Part shown: one piece after another, positions 24,219-33,210 of the stretch
Numbering within the stretch: position 1 is the stretch's first letter
Layout of the letters: the number at the start of each line of letters is the position of its first letter
Source: Candidatus Enterousia intestinigallinarum
GTDB lineage: Bacteria; Pseudomonadota; Alphaproteobacteria; Rs-D84
Reading direction: 5' to 3'
Assembly (NCBI GenBank): GCA_944407095.1
Contig: OX097180.1
Span: 310,001 to 374,000 of the forward strand
Length of the DNA: 64,000 bases
Translations under genes and position numbers: made by a program
The notes under the pieces: generated by a model
The model's input: only the letters and a program-made list of their open reading frames with translations
The model's database searches: none
What the model was told of the DNA's origin: nothing

Positions 24219-26393
24219 TTACATATTTATATCCTCGCAAGATTCAATTTCCTGACAGAATTCCTGTTCACCGCCGGCACTGCGCCCCGCAAAGAACCCA
24301 CCGACACCGCCAACAATAGCGCCTATCGCGGTTCCCCATCCCGGCGAAACCATAGTCCCCGCAGACGCACCTGCCGCCAATCCACCGGCCGCGCCCTGGA
24401 CCCCGGCCGCACCCTTGGACTGACCGCCAACTTCGCACACCTGCTGCATACGGCATACGTGACAGTTACGCAACGCCGGCTCAAACGACACACTGCGGAT
24501 ATAACTGTAATTCTTGCTGGACTTATCCGGTGTTTCAACCTGATAAGTGTTATAACAGTTTTGTTCCGCCGCATCTAAATCCTGTTGGCGCGACAATTCT
24601 GCAATTTTTGTTTCCAGCTCACGCATAGCACGGTTTTCCGCATTTATTTGCGCAATCATTTTCGCACTGTTAAATACGCTGTCACCCAAACTTTCCCTGT
24701 CGGCCGGTTTCTGACTGTCCTGGCAGGCGGCAACCGTTTTATCCTGTTCAAACTGAGTAAAGAAATCATTGACAGCCGCTTCCGTATTAGCACGAACACT
24801 TTCGCGCAACGTGGCCAATTCTTCCTGGGTTTCGGGAACAGCAACTAGCGACGTAATTTGGGTATCGGTTGTCAGGCACGACATATCCGTTCCGCACACG
24901 GCCCCCAACTGTTCGCTGAAATAATTCAGGCATCCCTGCAGCATCTGATAATCCATTTGCAACATTGCGGCCTGAACAATAATATCAAACTGCGTTTCGT
25001 TTTTGCACGACGGGAACATATCCTGCGGGCACATAGCCGCGATTTCCAACGCACTTTTGCCAACACATTCTGGCGCAGTAAAGTTTTCACCGCATCTGTC
25101 GCGCAGACACGCATCAACGTCGTTCTGACAGAATTGTGTACGCAGGTACCCCAATTTATCGTTCACAACGGCCTTGATACCCGGAATCATTTCTTCACAT
25201 TCATCAATAACCGGACACACACCAGCCGCGACATTGACATCAGTCAAGCAAGCCGAGTTTGTTTCGGTTGAGCACCCATCTTCCAAGCACAACTGAATTC
25301 GCGCCAAACAAGTTGCACGCGCATTTCTGTCTGCATACTTGGCAGCATCGGCCAGGATACTGACGGCCTCTTCTTCCCAATCGTCCAAAACGTATTCGCG
25401 CACCGCCATACACTGATCCAACACGTTTTCACACGCGTTTGCGCGACGTTGCAACAAGTCAGCGTCCAGACAGTTTTCAAAATTCACACCACATCCGCCC
25501 TTGTCGGCGATGCAAGACCGATATGCCAACAGGCACTCACCACGGTTATATTTGTTTGTGGTATCCAACATCTGCAGACGCGCTTGACGAACCGCGGCCT
25601 CGGCCGTGCGTTTGTTAGATTCAGCAATAGATTTTTGATCCTGCAGGTAAGATTCAAACGTTTTACAATCCTGTACCACCATACGCGCATACAGCATTTC
25701 TTCCATTTCGGCATCATCACCACAGGCCTCTAACCGACTGGCGCAATATTCAGACGCCATTGCATACAGCGGATCGCCGATATCACTGTCACTGCCCAAA
25801 CTTACATCCTCTTCATCGGTACCGCTGTTTATCCAGTCAGCAAAACTAATACCAGATATACGGGAACTTTTTTGCGCTTTCTCGCTTTCACCGAACACCA
25901 GTCGCGCCTGAGCCCCCATTTGTTCACGTTCAACCCCCCCGGTATACAGCAGGTCGGCTTCTTCTTGAATTTCCTGAATTTCCTGAATCAATGATTTTGA
26001 CTGGTTTATATTTGACGAACAGGCGCAACGACTGCCTTCGGATTCATCAAGCAAACAAAACTCATCCATACAGGCACGATATGCTTCGCGACAGGTTTGA
26101 CTGTTTTGCGCGGGTGGTTCAGTTGTCACATCGCCACTGGTGCCCGGCGTTGTATCCGTATTACCACCAGTATTTCCACTGGTTGACCCGGAAATACCCG
26201 GATTTATATTTAGCGTCGGCATAGAATTTGATGCACTGGCGCCCCCACCCAAATTGACTGACATATTTGCCGAATGCACACCGGCCTGCGACATACGGTT
26301 CACACCAACCCGAACAGTCGCATCACCACGCGTTGCCGCGCCCGCAATTCCTGGTATGCAGCACAACAAGGTCAAAAATATTCCTAGTTTCAT
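24219..26393 (-). CDS. Large exported Cys-rich protein with C-terminal glycine-zipper
   Basis: Unrecognised; 724 residues from the ATG at 26393. Signal peptide MKLGIFLTLLCCIPGIAGAA, then a low-complexity Ser/Thr/Gly region with repeated GNTGG-type runs. The shared YRACMDEFCLLDESEGSRCA module follows near residue 110, then YRSCIADKGGCGVNFENC, VLDQCMAVREYVL, and further Cys modules. Close to the end is a Gly/Ala-rich hydrophobic segment (TAIGAIVGGVGGFFAGRSAG) like a glycine-zipper, followed by CQEIESCEDINM. It is first of two genes; the start fits GTGGGACGG upstream. Envelope or surface location is inferred. Confidence 0.82.
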   Translation of the reverse strand: MKLGIFLTLLCCIPGIAGAATRGDATVRVGVNRMSQAGVHSANMSVNLGGGASASNSMPTLNINPGISGSTSGNTGGNTDTTPGTSGDVTTEPPAQNSQTCREAYRACMDEFCLLDESEGSRCACSSNINQSKSLIQEIQEIQEEADLLYTGGVEREQMGAQARLVFGESEKAQKSSRISGISFADWINSGTDEEDVSLGSDSDIGDPLYAMASEYCASRLEACGDDAEMEEMLYARMVVQDCKTFESYLQDQKSIAESNKRTAEAAVRQARLQMLDTTNKYNRGECLLAYRSCIADKGGCGVNFENCLDADLLQRRANACENVLDQCMAVREYVLDDWEEEAVSILADAAKYADRNARATCLARIQLCLEDGCSTETNSACLTDVNVAAGVCPVIDECEEMIPGIKAVVNDKLGYLRTQFCQNDVDACLRDRCGENFTAPECVGKSALEIAAMCPQDMFPSCKNETQFDIIVQAAMLQMDYQMLQGCLNYFSEQLGAVCGTDMSCLTTDTQITSLVAVPETQEELATLRESVRANTEAAVNDFFTQFEQDKTVAACQDSQKPADRESLGDSVFNSAKMIAQINAENRAMRELETKIAELSRQQDLDAAEQNCYNTYQVETPDKSSKNYSYIRSVSFEPALRNCHVCRMQQVCEVGGQSKGAAGVQGAAGGLAAGASAGTMVSPGWGTAIGAIVGGVGGFFAGRSAGGEQEFCQEIESCEDINM

Positions 26394-26468
26394 CCGTCCC
26401 ACCTACGCTATAATTTACATATAATTTTATCAAATGCGCCCCCCTGGTGCAAGCAGATAAAAACAACT

Positions 26469-26497
26469 TGCATTTATTTTTGTAAAATTATATTATT
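26469..26497 (+). promoter_or_regulatory. Promoter of infA
   Basis: TTGCAT (26469-26474) and TATTAT (26492-26497), spacer 17. Confidence 0.6.
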
Positions 26498-26545
26498 AAA
26501 GCCGAAATTTTTTTAAGTAAATACATAGGATAAATAGGACAATAT

Positions 26546-26797
26546 ATGGCAAAAGATGATGTTATTGTTTTCAGCGGTGTTGTTATGGACAAACTGCCCA
26601 ACACAATGTTTCGTGTAAAGTTGGAAAACGGCCACGAAATTTTGGCGACAGTTTGTGGCAAAATGCGCAAGGCGCGCATCTGGGTCAATGTTGGCGAACG
26701 CGTCCGTGTTGAAATGACCCCATATGATTTGGACAAGGGACGTATAACATTTGTCGAACGCAATCGTCCAACATCGGACACGCCTGAAAACAACTAA
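26546..26797 (+). CDS. infA: Translation initiation factor IF-1
   Basis: Binds the ribosomal A site during initiation. It has 83 residues: S1-like OB-fold with [40 protein letters not shown] and [15 protein letters not shown]. The tail is 8-10 residues longer than the usual 72. Single gene with its own promoter and terminator, set between two Cys-rich giants. Confidence 0.97.
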   Translation: MAKDDVIVFSGVVMDKLPNTMFRVKLENGHEILATVCGKMRKARIWVNVGERVRVEMTPYDLDKGRITFVERNRPTSDTPENN

Positions 26798-26802
26798 ATT
26801 CA

Positions 26803-26828
26803 AAACCCGCTATATGCGGGTTTTTACA
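26803..26828 (+). terminator. Intrinsic terminator of infA
   Basis: ACCCGC-tatat-GCGGGT followed by TTTTA. Confidence 0.8.
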
Positions 26829-26914
26829 TTGGAAAAAATCAGCGACATTACACAAATAATCACTTTCCATAAAAATATATTTTTGTTATCATTTATTTAT
26901 ATATAGCGGAAGGT

Positions 26915-29443
26915 ATGAGGAAAACCGTACTTTTTATCATTGCGTGTTTAATCGGCATCGCAAATGCCGATGCTGCTGTGCGTGGCACAGACACGGTTTC
27001 ACGTACAAAAAACGCATCGTCTGACAACAGCACAACGGTAATAGCACGAACAACAACACGCATCCCAATTTCCACGTCAACATCGCAAACGACAACGACA
27101 CGAACCGGCACAACTGTCACGCGCAAGGATTCTGCAAACACGGTTTCACGCACGACCAGTTCTGCCCGTAACGCAACCAACAACGCAACCGTTTCACGAA
27201 CTGGCACAATCGCGCGTAATTCTGTTACAAACACTAACGGTTCTGCCACCGCGCGCAGCGCATCGACAAATACCGTTGCACGCAGTACCGCGACCCCGCG
27301 CACCGCCGCCACACCGACATCGGCCGCGCGCAGTGCACGCGCCGCCACAACGGCACGTGCAACCACATTGGCGCCATCCAGTGTAACCAATACATTTGGC
27401 ACGGAATATAACACTTGTCGCAATGCATATTTCACCTGTATGGATCAATTTTGCGCCACTGCGAACGACAGTTATCGCCGTTGCGTGTGCTCGTCCAGAT
27501 TGACAGATATCCAGGAACGTGAACGCGCCCTGTCCCAGGCATCTGGTCAATTACAAGATTTTAAGGACTTGAATATAGAAGTTATTCCAAAAACCGCGGA
27601 AGAAGTGAACGCAATGCTGACCGCCAGCGAAGGCGAACTGGCAATGATAGAAGACACATCTGAATCATCCCAGCAACTGGCTGGCATTCGCGAAGTTTTA
27701 TCATCAACAAAAAACAATGCGCTGTCAACACTTGGTACATTGGATATTGCTGGTGATATAAATCAGATATGGGCAACAACGGATTTAGCGTCCGGTCAAA
27801 ATATAGCCAACCTGACGGGCGAAGCACTATATAACGCCGTTCATTCCCAGTGTATTGATTTGATTGCCGACCAGTGCCCGTCGTCATCTACGCTGGATAT
27901 GGTTGTATCTGCATATGGTATGTATATAGAAAACGACTGCTCAACACTGCTAAACGCCTTGAATACCCAGCTGGTTCAAGCGAACAGTTCTATTCGCGAA
28001 ACCGAACGCGAAATGAACCAGGCCAGATTGGAAAATTATAACGCCCACAATTCAACGGCTATCAATGACTGTATCGCCCAAGTTCGCGCTGATATCACCG
28101 CAGACACCGCGTGCGGTACTGATTACGTTCATTGTCTGGACATAACCGGACGCTATTTGAATCGCGACACGGGCGAACCAATTTATTCGGCTGACTTTTA
28201 TCAGTTAGGTAATCAAATATCATTGGACGGTGACGTTTTGACCAATGCAACGAACCGTATGATTGTCGCCGAATTGAATAACAAGCGAATATATGCTGCA
28301 CGTGGTTTAGAAACGTGCCGCGACATCGCGGACGAAGTATGGGATGAATTTGTCCGCCAGGCCATTGTTGAAATATACCAGGGACAACAGGAAAAAATCC
28401 GCGACGTGAAAAATGAATGTCTGGACGTTGTAAATACTTGTTACGATGAACAAAGTGAATCGTTAAAGGACTTTAGTAACGTCAAAGAAGAATTGCTGAC
28501 TGGGTCGCGCCTGGAATTATCAGAAGAGTTATGCCAAGAAAAACTGTACGCGTGCAGCAACCTATACGGCGACCCGAACGGCGACGGTTTGGAATTGCTG
28601 TTGACCGCGATGCACGATATAACGGATCAAAAAATCGCAGCGCAATGCCAATCGCTGTTGGAAGCATTTGCCACCGATATGTGCGCTGTTCCCAGCAACG
28701 ACACACTGCACAACTATCCGTACGGATGCCGTGTATACGCACCCGGCGACGCAATATACGCATCAAATTGGTTCTGTAACCAGTTACAGTGGGATAATTC
28801 TTCGTCTGGCAGTGGTGGCACCGGTGGCGGTGATATAATAACGCCAATAACTGGATATTCGTGTCCGACGTTCAAAAAGTACACTTCCTGTAATTACGGA
28901 TATTATATGGCAACGCAAAATGCAGAAGGATCGTGGTCGTATAACGGAACACCTGTTGCGGGCAACCGTTGTCTGGTCTGTCCTGCGGGATCGCAATGTC
29001 CTGGTGGCACAGATGGTCCCCAGGGGGGCACGGTGGGTGCCGAAGTTGACGAAGATTGTGGTGACGACTACGCGGGCAGCTTGTATCAAAGAATGGTCAA
29101 ATATGCAACACAAGTGTGTGTGCGTCCGTCTGATTACGACAAAATAACAACCGGCGAATTGTCTATTCCAACCACGGTATTACAGGACGTCAATATCGTT
29201 ATGGATAAAATTCGTGTGGATATGGCAACCGTATTGTCAACTGAGTGCGACCGATTGGGCGGCACGTGGGTTGACACGCAATGGATTGATGAAACCGGTG
29301 CAGAAAACGGTGGTGGTGACGGAAAACACGACAAAACCGGACATCAGCAGTATAAATATTTCTATGATGAAACTGGGTCTAACACAAAGTGGGGATATTG
29401 CGCGGATACAGAAAGCGTATCAACCGCAACCCAGGGATTATAA
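26915..29443 (+). CDS. Large exported Cys-rich protein with Ser/Thr-rich N-terminus
   Basis: Unrecognised; 842 residues. Signal peptide MRKTVLFIIACLIGIANADA. Residues about 25-160 are low-complexity Thr/Ser/Arg/Ala, likely extended. The module YFTCMDQFCATANDSYRRCV and CSSRL follow, then helical segments, ADTACGTDYVHC, and LETCRDIADEVWDEFV, which matches the VLDQC..V...VW module of its paralogs. The C-terminal third has CxxC clusters (RCLVCPAGSQCPGG). The ATG at 26915 follows GGAAGG. It is followed by a secreted protein with its own promoter. Predicted surface or periplasmic protein. Confidence 0.8.
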   Translation: MRKTVLFIIACLIGIANADAAVRGTDTVSRTKNASSDNSTTVIARTTTRIPISTSTSQTTTTRTGTTVTRKDSANTVSRTTSSARNATNNATVSRTGTIARNSVTNTNGSATARSASTNTVARSTATPRTAATPTSAARSARAATTARATTLAPSSVTNTFGTEYNTCRNAYFTCMDQFCATANDSYRRCVCSSRLTDIQERERALSQASGQLQDFKDLNIEVIPKTAEEVNAMLTASEGELAMIEDTSESSQQLAGIREVLSSTKNNALSTLGTLDIAGDINQIWATTDLASGQNIANLTGEALYNAVHSQCIDLIADQCPSSSTLDMVVSAYGMYIENDCSTLLNALNTQLVQANSSIRETEREMNQARLENYNAHNSTAINDCIAQVRADITADTACGTDYVHCLDITGRYLNRDTGEPIYSADFYQLGNQISLDGDVLTNATNRMIVAELNNKRIYAARGLETCRDIADEVWDEFVRQAIVEIYQGQQEKIRDVKNECLDVVNTCYDEQSESLKDFSNVKEELLTGSRLELSEELCQEKLYACSNLYGDPNGDGLELLLTAMHDITDQKIAAQCQSLLEAFATDMCAVPSNDTLHNYPYGCRVYAPGDAIYASNWFCNQLQWDNSSSGSGGTGGGDIITPITGYSCPTFKKYTSCNYGYYMATQNAEGSWSYNGTPVAGNRCLVCPAGSQCPGGTDGPQGGTVGAEVDEDCGDDYAGSLYQRMVKYATQVCVRPSDYDKITTGELSIPTTVLQDVNIVMDKIRVDMATVLSTECDRLGGTWVDTQWIDETGAENGGGDGKHDKTGHQQYKYFYDETGSNTKWGYCADTESVSTATQGL

Positions 29444-29468
29444 AAACGCAATTTACAAATATGGGGTC

Positions 29469-29497
29469 TTGCCTTGGATACAAAATTTTGTTAGAAT
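29469..29497 (+). promoter_or_regulatory. Promoter of the 235-residue secreted protein
   Basis: TTGCCT (29469-29474) and TAGAAT (29492-29497), spacer 17. Confidence 0.6.
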
Positions 29498-29517
29498 TTT
29501 TATAACAAGAGAGAAAA

Positions 29518-30225
29518 ATGAAAAAAACGTTTGCTATTTCAATGATTTGTTTAATCTGTGCCCCTGGTGCATTTGCTGCATCACTGCCCTGGTGGGAACA
29601 ACCGACGGTATGCAAACTGGATCCGACGGATTGTTACGCAACAATGGGCGCCGGATATGACAGTGAACTGTGGGATTCCGGAACGGGATGTTGGGGTATG
29701 AAAATGATTTGTCCCGAAGCACTGACAACAGATGAATACCAACCGGTTCCTATGGGTCGTGACGAAATTGCCAAGGGTACAAATATAAACAAAGATTTTG
29801 ACACAGACATTTTGAACGGCGATTGTTTTGGTGTACGCAAAACAACAGAAAATGGTGCGATGGCGTCTGTGAACGGCGAATACGTACGTGTGTGGTGTAA
29901 CGGAATTTTGGATAATGCCGATGAATATTTGGAAAATGGCGAAATAACATATGGGGCTCAACCGACTTGTGCGGAACTGGCTGAATATGGATATGTTGCG
30001 ACCGTGAACGACAAGTGTTATGGAAAATATTATGATTCATCGAAATATTATATCCAATGTGACGGCAGCGATATCTTACCAAGTAAGATAATTGTTGTGA
30101 ACGGTGCGGATTATTCAACATCGTCGTCAAATGCGCCCGCCGATGCGTCCGCGGCCAATAAAATATTTGACTCAATGCAGGATGTATCAGAATCTCAACG
30201 CAAAATATATTTCACAAACGATTAA
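29518..30225 (+). CDS. Secreted Cys-containing protein, unknown function
   Basis: 235 residues with signal peptide MKKTFAISMICLICAPGAFA. The mature region is acidic and has about 13 cysteines (CKLDPTDCYATMG, CWGMKMIC, KCYGKYYD), then a Ser/Ala-rich segment near residue 205 and a short helical tail. No family recognised. The ATG follows AGAGAGAAAA. It is only 74 bases after the Cys-rich giant, but with its own promoter and terminator. Confidence 0.8.
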   Translation: MKKTFAISMICLICAPGAFAASLPWWEQPTVCKLDPTDCYATMGAGYDSELWDSGTGCWGMKMICPEALTTDEYQPVPMGRDEIAKGTNINKDFDTDILNGDCFGVRKTTENGAMASVNGEYVRVWCNGILDNADEYLENGEITYGAQPTCAELAEYGYVATVNDKCYGKYYDSSKYYIQCDGSDILPSKIIVVNGADYSTSSSNAPADASAANKIFDSMQDVSESQRKIYFTND

Positions 30226-30253
30226 AAAAACGCCCAAATGGGCGTTTTTTTAG
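30224..30253. terminator. Bidirectional intrinsic terminator
   Basis: AAACGCCCaaatGGGCGTTTTTTT between convergent genes. Confidence 0.85.
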
Positions 30254-32583
30254 AATGTATATCTGAACTTCAGCATACCTGTTTGGGATGTATAGTGTTC
30301 GTGCAAATCCAAATCATAGTTTGCGGAAAATTCCCACTCATTATAATGCACGGACAGTCCCAATCCAAATTCACCCCCAAAACGTGACAGCCGCTGACCC
30401 GGTACAACATATGATCCGGCCCCTGGTATAATCATTGTTGCTGTTGCCGCATCGGACATAACATCATAAGTTGCCGCCGCACGCAGTTCTGGGCGGAACA
30501 TCAACCGACCTTCTGATTCTATTGTAAAAGCATACTTTACACCCGCGATGCCGGTTAAATAATCAGTATCCAGCGCATCTATATCGGCCAGACCATTATT
30601 GTATCCGTCCTGTGATATATGCAGGTAACGCAATCCAACCGCCGGTGTCAGGCCAAACGCAAAATCATATCCACCCGTAACCTGGCCGCCGAACGAATCG
30701 ACATCATATTCTGGATCAAATGTAACACCAAACGCCGTTGCCATTTCCGTATAAGTCGCCATTGTATAGTTCAACGCAGCATTGATATACCATTTGTTCG
30801 GCTTATACTGCCCATATAAAAATACACTGTTACTTTCAATATCGGTATCGCGAGCGCCCGCGTTTATGTCGGTCTGGTTATATGCATATCCGATACCAAC
30901 GGTGTATTTCCCGGAAATCAATGTATCTATACCCGCCGAAATACCATTTGTATCACCACTGAAAACATCTGAATATTTTGTGCGGTTCATCAATCCCTGA
31001 ACCCATACACCATATTCGGCATTTACCCCGTCACCACCACTGCGGCCAACTGTGCCACCGGTCATACGTCCCGTGGCCAAGCTCAACACCTGGTTCTGAA
31101 CGGATGTGGCAACAGATTGCACAACGGGCGTGCTGTCTGGTTGCAGTTTTGCGGTTTCCCGTTCAATATATTCAGTATTACCGGCCGCCAACGCGGACTG
31201 AGCATTCAATGACGCAATATTCATCGAATAGTTATCACTGTTGGCCAAGCCAACCAGCGCCAGAGCCGCCCCACCCGTCAGATTTGACGACGCTGCAATT
31301 TCATCGGCTGACTTTGTCGCAACAATAATGTTTGTACCGTCAACAGTCACGTTATATATCGCATCGTTATAAATAATATTGTCAGTATTGATTGCGGTGC
31401 CAAAATCATATGTCCCGGTCGATCCCAACATCAAATCAAACTTTCCATTGATGCCAATATTTATCTTGTCCACATTGATTTTGCCGAATGCGGCCTCGTT
31501 CACGATTGATGCGGACAAAGTACCGTCCAGATTCAACGTCCCCTGCTCTAGCGTGGTGGAACCAATACTTAAAGTCGCCCCATCTGCAACGGTCAGTGTC
31601 CCGTCACCCGTAATTCCCCCGCTGATTGTTGTGGTACCGTCGGCAATGTTTATTACACCTTTGTTATGTATATCGTTTGCGGCCCCATTAGCAAAATTTC
31701 CAGTAAAAGTATTATCGCCATTGAACGTGATAGTGCCATTTGTTTCATTAAAAATTGCACCGCCCTGTTTCCCGGCCGAATTTCCAGAAAATGTAGAATC
31801 GGTTATCGATTCGATTAGTCCGGCGTTCACTATTGCGCCACCCTGTTGCACGTCACCGTTCAGCGCGCGATTGCTGTTAAACGACGCCTTTATTTTTCCA
31901 ATAACGCCCAATGAACCATTATTTATCGCCCCACCATTTCCAGCCGTATTTCCAATAAAGGCCACTGTTTCAATCGTTCCGATTTTACCCTGGTTGCGAA
32001 TTGCGCCACCTTGGTTGGCACCAGCTGAATTTTCAATAAACGACGCATTGGCGATTTTATCAATAATACCGCCACCGATCGCGCCGGTCAGATTTGAATT
32101 ATTTATCGCCCCGCCAAAGTTACCGTAATTACGCTGAAATAAAGTATGTGAAATTTCACTGATGACGCCGGTATCAGAATTATAAATCGCGCCACCAATA
32201 TTGGATTTGTTTCCACCGAACAACGCGTTGCCGTTGTCGCTGGTAATCTGCATTGTGCCGGTATTATAAATTGCGCCACCCGCAGTTTCAGAACTGTTGT
32301 TAGTGAACCGACCACTGACGTTTAATTGCCCAGTACTGTAAATTGCCCCGCCATTGGTCGCCGCGTTCGCGGACATAGTAACATCGGATTTTATATCCAG
32401 TCGCCCTGCATTGGACACAACGCCACCATTTTGATCCGCCGCATCATATTCGCTGTATTCGGCATTTTCAAACGTTTGACTTTCACCAGCATCAATAATA
32501 ATTCTGTCGGCCGCCATTGCCGGCGCCGCCGCCAACACTGCAAATATAGATATTCCACAGACCAAGCCAATCCGATAAGCCAT
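30250..32583 (-). CDS. Autotransporter with pectate-lyase-like passenger and beta-barrel
   Basis: Type V secreted adhesin-like protein, 777 residues from the ATG at 32583 (GAAAGGGGAC upstream). Signal peptide MAYRIGLVCGISIFAVLAAA, then a passenger with repeated GGAIYN/GGAIxN motifs (polymorphic-outer-membrane-protein or pectate-lyase-like beta helix) to about residue 380. A linker with SVQNQVLSLATGRMTGGTVG follows, then a C-terminal barrel ending in aromatic KFRYTF. Its barrel and the end of its passenger resemble those of the autotransporter at 33211, which points the other way. The two flank tRNA-Gln and a ncRNA. Ligand unknown. Confidence 0.92.
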   Translation of the reverse strand: MAYRIGLVCGISIFAVLAAAPAMAADRIIIDAGESQTFENAEYSEYDAADQNGGVVSNAGRLDIKSDVTMSANAATNGGAIYSTGQLNVSGRFTNNSSETAGGAIYNTGTMQITSDNGNALFGGNKSNIGGAIYNSDTGVISEISHTLFQRNYGNFGGAINNSNLTGAIGGGIIDKIANASFIENSAGANQGGAIRNQGKIGTIETVAFIGNTAGNGGAINNGSLGVIGKIKASFNSNRALNGDVQQGGAIVNAGLIESITDSTFSGNSAGKQGGAIFNETNGTITFNGDNTFTGNFANGAANDIHNKGVINIADGTTTISGGITGDGTLTVADGATLSIGSTTLEQGTLNLDGTLSASIVNEAAFGKINVDKINIGINGKFDLMLGSTGTYDFGTAINTDNIIYNDAIYNVTVDGTNIIVATKSADEIAASSNLTGGAALALVGLANSDNYSMNIASLNAQSALAAGNTEYIERETAKLQPDSTPVVQSVATSVQNQVLSLATGRMTGGTVGRSGGDGVNAEYGVWVQGLMNRTKYSDVFSGDTNGISAGIDTLISGKYTVGIGYAYNQTDINAGARDTDIESNSVFLYGQYKPNKWYINAALNYTMATYTEMATAFGVTFDPEYDVDSFGGQVTGGYDFAFGLTPAVGLRYLHISQDGYNNGLADIDALDTDYLTGIAGVKYAFTIESEGRLMFRPELRAAATYDVMSDAATATMIIPGAGSYVVPGQRLSRFGGEFGLGLSVHYNEWEFSANYDLDLHEHYTSQTGMLKFRYTF

Positions 32584-32702
32584 TTTCTGTCCCCTTTCCT
32601 TTTGACACGAAATATCATAAAAACAAATCCACCCAGTTTCAATGAATTTATATTCACGGCACACAACCAATAATTAAACCCGCTGTACGCGGGTTGAATT
32701 CT

Positions 32703-32776
32703 TGGTTGGGGCAGCTGGATTCGAACCAACACTGACGGAGTCAGAGTCCGGAGTTCTACCGTTAAACTATGCCCCA
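32703..32776 (-). tRNA. tRNA-Gln (anticodon CTG)
   Basis: 74 bases on the minus strand with encoded CCA. The acceptor TGGGGCA pairs with TGCCCCA (U1:A72, typical of glutamine tRNAs). The anticodon loop is CTCTGAC, giving CTG. The T-arm has GGTTCGAATCC. Promoter TTGCAA/TATAAT at 32816-32788 on the minus strand. Confidence 0.95.
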
Positions 32777-32787
32777 ATGTGCGCCAC

Positions 32788-32816
32788 ATTATATATTGCT
32801 TTGTGCGGCTTTGCAA
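32788..32816 (-). promoter_or_regulatory. Promoter of tRNA-Gln
   Basis: Minus-strand TTGCAA (32816-32811) and TATAAT (32793-32788), spacer 17. Confidence 0.6.
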
Positions 32817-32829
32817 TCTATTTTTTTGT

Positions 32830-32858
32830 TTGATTTATCGTAACTGTCAACGTATACT
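32830..32858 (+). promoter_or_regulatory. Promoter of the rod-like ncRNA
   Basis: TTGATT (32830-32835) and TATACT (32853-32858), spacer 17. Predicted start is about 32865. Confidence 0.65.
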
Positions 32859-32864
32859 TAAATT

Positions 32865-33115
32865 ACGAATCCACAGGGATGTGGGTTCGGGGTCGTAAGA
32901 AAACCTAACCAAATCCGACATATCGTTATGTCGTAATCCGCCTGGGGATAAATTACGGCGCGATTTGGGCGCCTTTTATTATCCCGCACCCCGCAATACA
33001 GGTCGGGGGGCCGTCAGTTATAAAACAGGGTTTCCCGAAAACTGGCGGGGTCACGATTTGGTTGATTTTCTTAACTCCCCGACCGCCACATCTGTGCTGA
33101 TTTGGCGGCGTTTTT
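32865..33115 (+). ncRNA. Candidate structured ncRNA with a long closing rod
   Basis: A gene-free stretch with promoter, structure and terminator. Bases 32868-32915 and 33055-33102 form an imperfect inverted repeat of 48 bases each. Segments that pair include CACAG/CTGTG, ATGTGG/CCACAT, CGGGG/CCCCG, TAAGAAAA/TTTTCTTA and AACCAAATC/GATTTGGTT. Inside are hairpins CGACAT/ATGTCG (32916-32933), GGGATAA/TTATCCC around GGCGC/GCGCC (32945-32985), and CCGTCAGTT/AACTGGCGG (33011-33048). The terminator CCGCC...GGCGG-cgTTTTTA is at 33083-33115. I saw no conserved pieces of RNase P, SRP RNA or tmRNA. 6S RNA was considered, but the multi-branched inside does not fit. Confidence 0.7.
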
Positions 33116-33143
33116 ATTGGGGAAAAAATCCTGACAAATTTTA

Positions 33144-33171
33144 TTGCACATTTTTTCAACTGTGATACGCT
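33144..33171 (+). promoter_or_regulatory. Promoter of the second autotransporter
   Basis: TTGCAC (33144-33149) and TACGCT (33166-33171) with an extended TG; spacer 16. A leader of about 35 bases ends in AAAGGAG. Confidence 0.5.
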
Positions 33172-33210
33172 GAAAAATCGAAGGACAGTTTATATACAAA
33201 AGGAGAAAAT

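Noticed and set aside
32865-33115. 6S, tmRNA, SRP or RNase P RNA
   Set aside because: No tag frame or T-arm for tmRNA, no GGAAGCAGC-type SRP loop, no RNase P core motifs, and a branched inside unlike the 6S bubble. Kept as an unnamed ncRNA.
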